From: Bacteroidota bacterium
GTDB lineage: Bacteria; Bacteroidota; Bacteroidia; NS11-12g; UBA9320
Reading direction: 5' to 3'
Length of the DNA stretch: 64,000 bases
Assembly (NCBI GenBank): GCA_002746305.1
Contig: NVWV01000006.1
Span: 62,001 to 126,000, forward strand
Of this stretch, positions 54,366-62,461 are shown in pieces (within the stretch, counting starts at the first letter, position 1; each line of letters opens with the position of its first letter). The translations under genes and the position numbers were made by a program. A model generated the notes under the pieces. The model saw nothing but the letters and a program-made list of their open reading frames with translations. It ran no database searches and was not told where the DNA came from.

Positions 54366-54755
54366 ATGTTAATTGGGGAAATCGCACAGAAAACAAATCT
54401 ATCAAGGGATACTATTCGTTTTTACGAAAAGAAAGGGCTAATACAAGTAGAACGTACAGTATCTGAATGGAATAATTACAAGGATTATAAAGAGGAAACT
54501 CTCCATAAATTGATTTTAATAAAAAAGGCCAAAGGCTTTGGCTTTACTCTAAATGAGATTTCGGACATTATAACGATGTATGATTTGAACGAAGCTACCT
54601 GTGAAATCATGGGAGCAAAAATCAAAGAAAAGCTACATACAATTGATAAAAAGATTAGCGATTTACAAGAAATGAAAATGACGATTATCCGTAGAGTAGA
54701 ACAAGCACGAAACGAATGCATCTCTACTCCAAAAGCCAATTGTCAAAGTCTGTAA
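54366..54755 (+). CDS. MerR-family metal-responsive regulator
   Basis: A 129-residue regulator with an N-terminal winged HTH (LIGEIAQKTNLSRDTIRFYEKKGLIQ), a dimerisation coiled coil (about 80-115) and three Cys: Cys79, Cys118 and Cys126. These align in position with the mercury ligands of classical MerR (82, 117, 126), so a soft-metal sensor (Hg, or possibly Zn/Cd/Pb) is plausible. Divergent from the Cys-rich lipoprotein, its probable target. Confidence 0.9.
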   Translation: MLIGEIAQKTNLSRDTIRFYEKKGLIQVERTVSEWNNYKDYKEETLHKLILIKKAKGFGFTLNEISDIITMYDLNEATCEIMGAKIKEKLHTIDKKISDLQEMKMTIIRRVEQARNECISTPKANCQSL

Positions 54756-54766
54756 TTACTTAAGGC

Positions 54767-56644
54767 TTACCATGAAATCACTTTATACTTTGCAACTCCC
54801 GTTTTAGAGTTCAAGATTAAATAATAAACCCCTGAACCTAGAGCTTCAAGTTGACTAATTCGTTGGGTAGAATCCACCACACCTTGCCTCACTAAAACTC
54901 CTGTACTGCTATACAAACTGTACCTATCACCTAAACGAGCATTGGAAAAGTAGAGGTAATCACTAAAAGGATTAGGATATACAGATGTCCTTTCACCCAA
55001 TGCCTCAATTGAAGCATAGTTTTTAACCCTTATGGAAAATGAATCGGAATAATAACAATTATTACTATCCGTAGCACTTACGGTAAATATATGAGTACCA
55101 TACCCGAGCAGATTGCTCCTGTGCCATCGATAATAGGACGAATCTCCATCCTGCCATGTAACATTTTTAAACTGCTCATCAATCTCAAACTCGAAAGCAA
55201 CTCCAGTCCCTACAATTGTGTCACTCCCAATATCAAAGGGCAACACAGTATAGTTAGAAACCACTATACTATCCTTTAAAGTACATACTGATTTTGTGAC
55301 CGTAAGCCCAAAGACTTCTTCATTTTGCTCATACCTCGAAAATCCAATAAAACCATCATCCCATTTAACAGAATCCACTCCTTCGGGAATAGTAACAAGA
55401 ATTGAATCATAAACACACTTTGCGTATTCCTTTTGAAAAGTAGGAATGCTTACATATTCAACAATAAAAGTATCAGTATCATAACACCTTGGAATACCAA
55501 AATAATAAGTTCCTTCCATAGATATTGTATTTTCATTCCATCGAAAATTATTGTCCGTTCTAATATAATAATATGGAAAATTTAAAGAGTCAATAGTATA
55601 TACTTCTCCATCACACAAGATGGTATCCCGAATTTTAACATCTGGTTTATCAAAGAATTCTGCTTCATAAATAAAAGTCTGGACCAACAGACCATTACTA
55701 TCTCTGCGATAGTACTTATAGCTTCCTGAGCTATATACAACGCCCGTGGATGAATTCATTGAGCTATCCCAAAACGACGATAGAGATGCATAATCCAAGT
55801 CATATGGAATAGGAGGCTCAACAAGATCTATGGAATCTTCACAGCTCAATACTTTTGTCTCATGAATCACGGTGGGTATTGGTATTCTTTGTTGCTCCCT
55901 TCCTAAAAACTCGACGGTGCATTCTGGAGTCACTTTATAGTTCCAGTACCATTTTGTATGACAACCGAGAGTACAATCTCCAAAGGCATATTTATACTGG
56001 ATATATGTTGTATCAGCATCAAACGCTATTGTAAAATCTTTTCCGCCACGACCTTCAATAAAGTCATACTCACTAAACTCGTAAATAGAATCTATCCAAG
56101 GTACAAGCCTAAGGCTATCTAGTAATGGAGTCAAATTAAAAAAGCCTGAAGAAGTCATATAATAAGACTCGTAATTATATATAAAACCTCCTTCAAACCC
56201 AATATCATAGCGAGACACCAATGAGTCATACAGGTTATCGCCAGAAGACAAACCCATGACTAGATTTTTATAGTAAACATTAGATGTATCAAAAAACACT
56301 ATGGCATTATAGTAATGAGGATATAGAACATGTCCTTTTGCTAAAACACCAGACATAAAGGAACCAAGTAATGTGCCGTAAATAGTATCATGACCCTGTA
56401 TCGAATCATCCAGCCAAACAGCATTTAAAGATTGAGATGCCCTTTGAATAAGGCTATCAGACAAGAAAAAATTGTCTTTCTCAGGAAGAAAATTATTTTG
56501 GAGATAATTTCTAATTATTTGGGCAGAGATCCCTCTATTAATCCTATTTACACTATCATGAACTACACAAGATGTTTGAGCAGAAACAGAGTAAGTGTTT
56601 AAAAAAAGTCCTAAACAGAGAAAATACTTTAGTAGATTTTTCAT
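54767..56644 (-). CDS. Secreted protein with T9SS C-terminal domain
   Basis: A 625-residue exported protein with signal (1-22, VSAQ). The first ~240 residues form an unrecognised globular domain containing CTLGCHTKWYWNYK. The following ~300 residues are a series of beta-rich adhesin-like segments with repeated Cys-Tyr-Asp and CDGE-type motifs, as in gliding-bacterium surface proteins with PKD-like or SprB-type modules. The last ~75 residues are a T9SS type A sorting domain (VYPNPFSDYLYF ... GSGVYYLILNSKTGVAKYKVISW). Function unknown; probably surface-attached or released. Confidence 0.75.
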   Translation of the reverse strand: MKNLLKYFLCLGLFLNTYSVSAQTSCVVHDSVNRINRGISAQIIRNYLQNNFLPEKDNFFLSDSLIQRASQSLNAVWLDDSIQGHDTIYGTLLGSFMSGVLAKGHVLYPHYYNAIVFFDTSNVYYKNLVMGLSSGDNLYDSLVSRYDIGFEGGFIYNYESYYMTSSGFFNLTPLLDSLRLVPWIDSIYEFSEYDFIEGRGGKDFTIAFDADTTYIQYKYAFGDCTLGCHTKWYWNYKVTPECTVEFLGREQQRIPIPTVIHETKVLSCEDSIDLVEPPIPYDLDYASLSSFWDSSMNSSTGVVYSSGSYKYYRRDSNGLLVQTFIYEAEFFDKPDVKIRDTILCDGEVYTIDSLNFPYYYIRTDNNFRWNENTISMEGTYYFGIPRCYDTDTFIVEYVSIPTFQKEYAKCVYDSILVTIPEGVDSVKWDDGFIGFSRYEQNEEVFGLTVTKSVCTLKDSIVVSNYTVLPFDIGSDTIVGTGVAFEFEIDEQFKNVTWQDGDSSYYRWHRSNLLGYGTHIFTVSATDSNNCYYSDSFSIRVKNYASIEALGERTSVYPNPFSDYLYFSNARLGDRYSLYSSTGVLVRQGVVDSTQRISQLEALGSGVYYLILNSKTGVAKYKVISW

Positions 56645-56683
56645 GATTATTAGATGACGATAGTACTAAAAAGGTTGCCCAAT

Positions 56684-56750
56684 AAAAAAGGCGAGCCTCT
56701 CGGCCCGCCTTTCATTAACAATTCACAATTGAACCATTAATAATTAAACA
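56684..56750 (-). repeat. Duplicated terminator module, copy 1
   Basis: 67 bases identical at 66 positions to 56940-57006. Minus-strand stem GGCGGGCC-GAGA-GGCTCGCC followed by six T; the single difference makes a G-U pair on this strand. An AT-rich dispersed repeat (CAATTCACAATTG ...) is joined to it. Confidence 0.8.
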
Positions 56751-56776
56751 GATTCCGACAAGACTTTACATATTTG

Positions 56777-56808
56777 ATTCCTCTCCATCTATTTCTCCTC
56801 CAAGAGAC
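56777..56808 (+). repeat. Dispersed 32-bp repeat, copy 2
   Basis: Matches the sequence at 50134-50165 at 26 of 32 positions. It lies between the two terminator copies. The rest of 56809-56939 shows no gene. Confidence 0.4.
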
Positions 56809-56939
56809 TTTGATGAGATAGCAGATTGACGAACTAGTTTCTTAGGAAGTTAGTAGCTTATGGGATTGATGCATTTTTTTTGTTTGATAGCCTTCGAAGT
56901 ATCCATCAAAAGAAATTCCACATCATAAAACTTGAACAA

Positions 56940-57006
56940 AAAAAAGGCGAGCCTCTCGGCTCGCCTTTCATTAACAATTCACAATTGAACCATTAATAAT
57001 TAAACA
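56940..57006 (-). terminator. Terminator of rpsO-pnp (duplicated module, copy 2)
   Basis: Minus-strand perfect 8-bp stem GGCGAGCC-GAGA-GGCTCGCC followed by a T run, about 40 bases after the pnp stop. Confidence 0.85.
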
Positions 57007-57009
57007 TTG

Positions 57010-59343
57010 TTATCCAACATCTTCCGAAGAGTTGTCAGCAGGCTTGCTGTCTCCATCTCTATTATCTTGGTTTCTGTTGTCATTCCGATTATCGTTTCGG
57101 TTATCACGACGGTCTCCGCCACGGTTATCTCTACCGCCACGTCTATCGTCTCTACCTCTTCCTCCACGATTATCTCTACCACCTCTTCTGTCGTTATCTC
57201 TACGCTCTCTTGGTGGACGCTCTACATAACCTTCTGGCTTCTCTGTAAGAACCTTCATAGACAATTTCAGCTTACCGCTTCTCTCGTCTACTGCAAGTAA
57301 CTTAACCGTTACTTCTTGTCCTTCAGACAATGGAGCTTTTTCCATTGTTTCTATACGTTCCCAAGAAATCTCAGAAATGTGAAGCAAACCTTCCTTACCC
57401 GGTAGTATTTCTACGAATGCACCGAAGTCCATTATCTTAGTAATCTTACCTGTGTATTCAGTTCCTGGTTCTGGATCTGTAATGATACCAGTAATCCATT
57501 CTTTTGCTTTTTCGATTGGCTCACTTCCGATACCAGAAATTTCAACTCTTCCTGTATCACCTTCTTCTTCAATAGTGATAATTGCACCTGTTTGTGCTTG
57601 TATCTCTTGAATAACCTTTCCACCAGAACCAATACATGCACCAATTTTGTCTTTTGGTATAATCATTACTTCTATTTGTGGAGCGTGATCCTTAAGACCT
57701 TCGTTCGGCTTAGAGATAGTTTTCTCCATCTCAGCTAGAATATGCATTCTACCTTCTTTCGCTTGTAATAGAGCTTCCTCTAATACATCGTAAGAAAGAC
57801 CTTCTACTTTCATATCCATTTGACAAGCATAGATACCATCTGCATTACCTACTACTTTGAAATCCATATCTCCTAGATGATCCTCATCTCCTAAGATATC
57901 AGATAAGATAGCATAACGACCTTTGTCATCTGCTACCATTCCCATAGCAATACCAGAAACACCGGATTTTACTTGAATACCAGCATCCATCATTGCCATA
58001 CTCCCAGCACATACAGTAGCCATTGAGCTACTTCCGTTACTTTCCAATATGTCAGAAACTATACGAAGTGTATATGGAAAATCATCTGGAATCATTCTCT
58101 TAAGACCACGTTCAGCTAAAGCTCCGTGACCTATTTCTCTTCTACCTGGACCTCTATTTGGTCTAGCTTCTCCTACAGAAAAAGAAGGGAAATTGTAATG
58201 CAACATTAACTTGCTAAATGATTTCTCCTTGTAATTATCAATCATTTGCTGATCTAACTTAGAACCTAATGTTACAGATGTAAGCGATTGAGTTTCTCCT
58301 CTTGTAAATAAAGCCGAACCGTGAACTGAAGGTAAATAATCTACCTCACTCCAAATTTGTCTTACTTCATTAAGAGCTCTACCATCAAGACGTTGCTTCA
58401 AATCTAGCATCATAGCACGAACAGCTTCTTTTTTAGACTTAGCTAGGTATCTTTTTACCATAGTCATAGTCTCACCATCTGTATCTTCGTCTAGAGACTC
58501 GATATATTCTTGGCCAATAGCATTGAATTTCTCAGAACGTTCGTCCTTTACAGAAGGAACTTTTGCTGCATCATAGTACTTTTGGTAAGTAGCGTCTTTT
58601 ACTGTTTGTGCTAATTCCTCAGAATTAGTCTCATGACTATACTCACGAGGAGCTTTTCTACCACCTAGTTGATCGCATAGAGCTATTTGTGCAGCACAGT
58701 CATTTTTGATGTGTGTGTGTGCAAACTTCAATGCTTCAACCATTTCTTTTTCAGAAACTCCGTTCATTTCACCTTCCACCATATTGATGTCAGCAGCAGT
58801 ACCTGCTACCAAAAGGTCTACGTCAGAATTTTCCATTTCTGTAGCTGTTGGGTTAATTACCCACTCACCATCTATTCTACCTACTCGAGGAGCAGATATA
58901 GGACCTTCAAAAGGAATATCCGAAATGGTAAGAGCAGCAGAAGCTGCAAGTGCTACCAATGAATCTGGAACTACTTCTGCATCTGCAGAAATAAGTTGAA
59001 TCATAACTTGTGTCTCAGAGTGATAATCACTAGGGAAAAGTGGACGAAGTGTTCTGTCTACAATTCTACATACTAAGATTTCTGAGTTTGATAGTCTACC
59101 TTCTCTACGAAGGAAACCTCCGGGGATACGGCCACCAGCAGCAAATTTTTCTTGATAGTCAACAGACATAGGTAGAAAATCTACTCCGCTTCTTGCTTCT
59201 TTGTTAGAAACTACTGTTGCTAGTAATTTCATTCTGCCTTGGGAAACTACAACAGCACCGTGTGCTTGCCTTGCTAGTTTACCCGTTTCTAGTGTGACAT
59301 CCTTGCCATCACCGTACGATAAATTTTGTGTAAATACGTTCAT
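57010..59343 (-). CDS. pnp: Polynucleotide phosphorylase
   Basis: Phosphorolytic 3'-5' exoribonuclease of RNA decay. Two RNase PH cores (about 10-240 and 330-545, with FFT-like GETQSLTSVTLG and the SGSSSMATVC active-site loop written NGSSSMATVC), a KH domain (about 555-615, KIGACIGSGGKVIQEIQ) and an S1 domain (about 622-695). The last ~80 residues are an unusual low-complexity tail of Arg, Gly, Asp and Asn (RGG-like boxes and repeated RNDN), making 777 residues versus ~710 usual. It follows rpsO after a structured 257-base gap. Confidence 0.96.
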   Translation of the reverse strand: MNVFTQNLSYGDGKDVTLETGKLARQAHGAVVVSQGRMKLLATVVSNKEARSGVDFLPMSVDYQEKFAAGGRIPGGFLRREGRLSNSEILVCRIVDRTLRPLFPSDYHSETQVMIQLISADAEVVPDSLVALAASAALTISDIPFEGPISAPRVGRIDGEWVINPTATEMENSDVDLLVAGTAADINMVEGEMNGVSEKEMVEALKFAHTHIKNDCAAQIALCDQLGGRKAPREYSHETNSEELAQTVKDATYQKYYDAAKVPSVKDERSEKFNAIGQEYIESLDEDTDGETMTMVKRYLAKSKKEAVRAMMLDLKQRLDGRALNEVRQIWSEVDYLPSVHGSALFTRGETQSLTSVTLGSKLDQQMIDNYKEKSFSKLMLHYNFPSFSVGEARPNRGPGRREIGHGALAERGLKRMIPDDFPYTLRIVSDILESNGSSSMATVCAGSMAMMDAGIQVKSGVSGIAMGMVADDKGRYAILSDILGDEDHLGDMDFKVVGNADGIYACQMDMKVEGLSYDVLEEALLQAKEGRMHILAEMEKTISKPNEGLKDHAPQIEVMIIPKDKIGACIGSGGKVIQEIQAQTGAIITIEEEGDTGRVEISGIGSEPIEKAKEWITGIITDPEPGTEYTGKITKIMDFGAFVEILPGKEGLLHISEISWERIETMEKAPLSEGQEVTVKLLAVDERSGKLKLSMKVLTEKPEGYVERPPRERRDNDRRGGRDNRGGRGRDDRRGGRDNRGGDRRDNRNDNRNDNRNQDNRDGDSKPADNSSEDVG

Positions 59344-59379
59344 AATGTTGCGGTTCGTTTCCGCTTTGTTTTAAATGTT

Positions 59380-59429
59380 TTCGCCTAAGGCGAATATAAT
59401 TTCAATTCTGATTTCTGTCAGTTGAAATT
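59380..59429 (-). ncRNA. Structured pnp leader with two hairpins
   Basis: Minus-strand order: a long hairpin at 59429-59398 (outer arms AATTTCAA / TTGAAATT, inner CTGA / TCAG) and then TTCGCC-TTA-GGCGAA at 59394-59380. Such stems upstream of pnp are processing and autoregulation sites in other bacteria. A third short hairpin (TCCGC / GCGGA, 59594-59581) lies right after rpsO. Confidence 0.55.
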
Positions 59430-59600
59430 AAAAGCTGTTACTCGCAGGGCGAGATACGCTAAAAATTATTCTACTTTGAAAACAAAAAGTATGGATGCAC
59501 AAAAACACCTAACAAGAGGTGCAAATTGTACATGCTAGTTTCTCAACTATACGAACGGGACTTTTTCCAGAAAATTTTTATCCGCCAAGGCGGAAAGGAA

Positions 59601-59870
59601 TTACTTTCTGATACCTAATTGCTTGATAAGCTCACGATAGTGAACAATATCTTTAGCAGCAATATATTTTAGTAAAGATCTTCTTTTACCTACTAGTTTA
59701 ATTAGAGTAAGTTCTGTAGAAAAATCTTTTTTATTCTTTTTAAGATGCTCAGTAAGGTGAGATATTCTATGAGTGAATATTGCCACTTGAGCTTCTGCAT
59801 GCCCAGTATTCTTAGCGTCTCCGCTATACTGTGCTATTATTTCTGATTTTTTTTCCGCTGTTAATCGCAT
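59601..59870 (-). CDS. rpsO: 30S ribosomal protein S15
   Basis: An 89-residue primary rRNA-binding protein of the small-subunit platform. Conserved segments include DAKNTGHAEAQVAIFTHRI, LTEHLKKNKKDFSTE and LVGKRRSLLKYI. rpsO followed by pnp is the widespread bacterial order; both probably start from the promoter at 59903-59910. Confidence 0.97.
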   Translation of the reverse strand: MRLTAEKKSEIIAQYSGDAKNTGHAEAQVAIFTHRISHLTEHLKKNKKDFSTELTLIKLVGKRRSLLKYIAAKDIVHYRELIKQLGIRK

Positions 59871-59902
59871 CTGTAATTGTAAATATTTCTATTTATGGGG
59901 TG

Positions 59903-59910
59903 CAAAAGTA
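59903..59910 (-). promoter_or_regulatory. -7 box of rpsO-pnp
   Basis: Minus-strand TACTTTTG, a perfect TAnnTTTG, predicts a leader of about 27 bases before the rpsO ATG at 59870. The region 59911-60139 upstream holds only AT-rich dispersed repeats. Confidence 0.55.
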
Positions 59911-60139
59911 CATTTAATTGCGAATAAATCTACACCCATTATGGATTTAGTTACATATTTAGCTCTTTCAATAAAAGCTATCTTAATTCCCTCTTTATAT
60001 CCAAATCTGTTGTCTCTATCCATTCACCCTCTTCCAACCAATAGAAGCAGCAGTACTACGATTCCAACCATGGAGAGTTTCTTAGAGCTTATCATTCGAG
60101 CATATCAATAATTAACCATTCACAATTAATAATTAACCA

Positions 60140-62227
60140 CTAATAACCCCCTGCCCATTTCCGCACGAACCACTCTATACACAATAGAGATAACAATAAC
60201 CAAAACACCCATTGAAACTTAATGAGATCTTCCAATTTAGTCTCTTCTTCAATAACAGACTTTATATTCTTGCTCAATAGTAAATTTTGTCCAATAACAT
60301 TTACATCACTGAATGGAGCAAAAATGCCTCCTGTGGAATAAGACAATTGACGAAGCAGATTGAAGTCAGCAGTCAAATCAACTAGTTCTTTTTGTTGACC
60401 TACAACTGTAAAGTAGCCCCTATCTAAAAGAGGAACTCCCCCTACTGTTGCTTTGGCCGTAAATTGATACACTCCGGGACCTAAACTTTGAAGTATTAAC
60501 CTGTATTGATTTCCAGAAGCAGACATGATATGCTTATACACTTCCCCCTCTTCATTTTTGAGTTGAATATTAATCTCCTGACCTGAAATAGGATCTAGAC
60601 TTTGATTGTACAACTCTCCAAGAAGAGTAACATCCTCCCCTACTCCATATTGTTTAGCACTGGCATATACCTTCAATAATTTCTTTTCTTCTTTCACAGC
60701 AAGATATTGAACCATTTTACCTACCAAGTCATTCACCTGATCCTGACTTTCATTTTGTTCAAAATCTGCCAATCTCCATTGCCAAATACCTGTACCTGAT
60801 ACTATACCCAGACGAAACCTACGTCTTGCACTAAGTAAGATAAGTGGCTCTTTTGTTTTGACCGAGCCTATCTGCTGATACAATAACACATCACTAGGCT
60901 GGTACCCTTTGAACTTACCAAAGGCAGCCCTAAGTGGTGGCCATTTTTTAATATTCGAAGCCAGGGATCTGTCTACTTCAAAATACTCAAAATTACCGTT
61001 AACTAAAGGCAATGCTGAATTCCTGCCTCTGCCAGAAGCATTGAATTTGATATCTTGACTACCTTGATTAAAAAACCTACTGTTAAAATCATCTCCAATG
61101 ATAAGCAAGATAGGAATACCGCTGGCTTTGAGCTTCTCATACAATACCAGTTGAGCGGAAGTACTAAACCAATTGTGAAGTACAACCAAGTCAAAGTCAC
61201 TTTCTACTTTATAATTACCCAATGATATAGTAGCATCATAGTTCTTGTTGTTATTGATAGAAGAGCGAAGCATTCCTAAATCAGGATGTGGAGCATCAGC
61301 CCAAATGGCTACCTTCTTCTTACCATCTATAACCTCTACATAAAAGATATAGGTATTATTCTCTTTGTTTTTTTCATTCTCAAAGGTGGTTAATCTAACC
61401 TCTACCTTATTTTGACCCAATTTCTGAGCCTTGGCTATTACATCTGTTTCAAAATAAAAAGCCTCCTTGGAAATGATGAGGGATTTTTGCTGAATGGTCC
61501 TACCATTTAAAAGCACCTGCATATTTGCTTGCTTACCTTTCAATTTTGACGCTTTCACCTCAATCTGTAAAGGAAACTCATTCCCTAAATAAGCCAGAGA
61601 GTTATGCAGTACATTACTAACCGCTAAATCCGCATACACTGTTGTATCTCCAATACCTATGCTATAAATGGGCACCTTGTAGTTCTCTGCATTAAAGGAA
61701 GGATTACTCCCTGCATTATAAATGCCATCACTCACCAACACTACACCTCCTAAATTCTGATTCACATACTGTTCAGTAGTATAACGTAAGACCTGGGACA
61801 AATTGGTTTCCGTGCCACTTGCTGTCAATTTATCAATAGTTGCAAATTGAGCGATATTACTAAACGATACGATGTCAACATCATACTTCTCTGAGAGACT
61901 ATTCTGCAATTGCGAAACGGATTGTTTTATCTGTTCCAATGATGTCTCACCTTGTATCAATGACTTTGAATCATCTATTACCAATGCAATTATTGGCTTC
62001 TGAGTAATATAACCGCTATACTTAAGAACTGGTCCGAGCAGTAAAAAAGCCAAGGTTGTACCCAAGAAAAATCGCAGAAGAGGTAACATAATTTTCACCC
62101 ACTTGTACTCTTCAAATCGTTCATTATCTTTTGATTTGTAATACAACACGCCTGCGTACACTACACCTACTGCAATGCAAAGCAGGATAAACCACAACGG
62201 GTACGCTATACTCAGGTTCCAATTCAC
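60140..62227 (-). CDS. vWA-domain membrane protein
   Basis: A 695-residue inner-membrane protein: two N-terminal transmembrane segments (about 9-29 and 47-66), a von Willebrand A domain with an intact metal site DxSxS at residues 85-89 (DDSKS) and VLVSDGIYNAG, then extracytoplasmic beta domains, a class-I-glutamine-amidotransferase-like segment (VVLHNWFSTSAQ, ILLIIGDD) and a C-terminal transmembrane helix (about 672-688). This layout is common in Bacteroidota near aerotolerance (Bat) or stress genes, but no Bat operon is seen here. The start is GTG, five bases after a -7-like box. Role unknown, perhaps envelope-complex assembly. Confidence 0.8.
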   Translation of the reverse strand: MNWNLSIAYPLWFILLCIAVGVVYAGVLYYKSKDNERFEEYKWVKIMLPLLRFFLGTTLAFLLLGPVLKYSGYITQKPIIALVIDDSKSLIQGETSLEQIKQSVSQLQNSLSEKYDVDIVSFSNIAQFATIDKLTASGTETNLSQVLRYTTEQYVNQNLGGVVLVSDGIYNAGSNPSFNAENYKVPIYSIGIGDTTVYADLAVSNVLHNSLAYLGNEFPLQIEVKASKLKGKQANMQVLLNGRTIQQKSLIISKEAFYFETDVIAKAQKLGQNKVEVRLTTFENEKNKENNTYIFYVEVIDGKKKVAIWADAPHPDLGMLRSSINNNKNYDATISLGNYKVESDFDLVVLHNWFSTSAQLVLYEKLKASGIPILLIIGDDFNSRFFNQGSQDIKFNASGRGRNSALPLVNGNFEYFEVDRSLASNIKKWPPLRAAFGKFKGYQPSDVLLYQQIGSVKTKEPLILLSARRRFRLGIVSGTGIWQWRLADFEQNESQDQVNDLVGKMVQYLAVKEEKKLLKVYASAKQYGVGEDVTLLGELYNQSLDPISGQEINIQLKNEEGEVYKHIMSASGNQYRLILQSLGPGVYQFTAKATVGGVPLLDRGYFTVVGQQKELVDLTADFNLLRQLSYSTGGIFAPFSDVNVIGQNLLLSKNIKSVIEEETKLEDLIKFQWVFWLLLSLLCIEWFVRKWAGGY

Positions 62228-62232
62228 TAGGG

Positions 62233-62240
62233 CAATGATA
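62233..62240 (-). promoter_or_regulatory. -7-like box of the vWA gene
   Basis: Minus-strand TATCATTG is one base from TAnnTTTG and ends five bases before the GTG start, again implying a leaderless mRNA. Confidence 0.4.
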
Positions 62241-62425
62241 TAATTTTAAACGCAAACACAGACACAAAACTCCAACGTAAATAAGAATAAACTTAGTACT
62301 GAATAGTACAATATTTTAGTACAATCCTTGAGCTAGATACAAATGATAAAAACAAAAATTCACATGTACATACCCATTGTAATAAGATATCATAACAATT
62401 ACTAATACCGAAATTGATATTTGAG

Positions 62426-62456
62426 TTTGAGTTTTTATTCGAGCAAGTTACCTTTG
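62426..62456 (+). promoter_or_regulatory. Full promoter of the NADP reductase gene
   Basis: TTTG (62426-62429), 19-base spacer, TACCTTTG (62449-62456): both elements and the spacing match the Bacteroidota consensus. The GTG start follows after CACCC, so the RNA should begin at or within a base or two of the start codon. Confidence 0.8.
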
Positions 62457-62461
62457 CACCC

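Noticed and set aside
57007..57300. Reading frame on the plus strand antisense to the pnp tail
   Set aside because: It is a low-complexity mirror of the Arg/Gly/Asp-rich tail with Ser/Val/Ile repeats and has no independent support.
59885..59896. Fourth TTCTATTTA block near rpsO
   Set aside because: No TGTAAC lies 14 bases upstream, and it is antisense to the rpsO leader.
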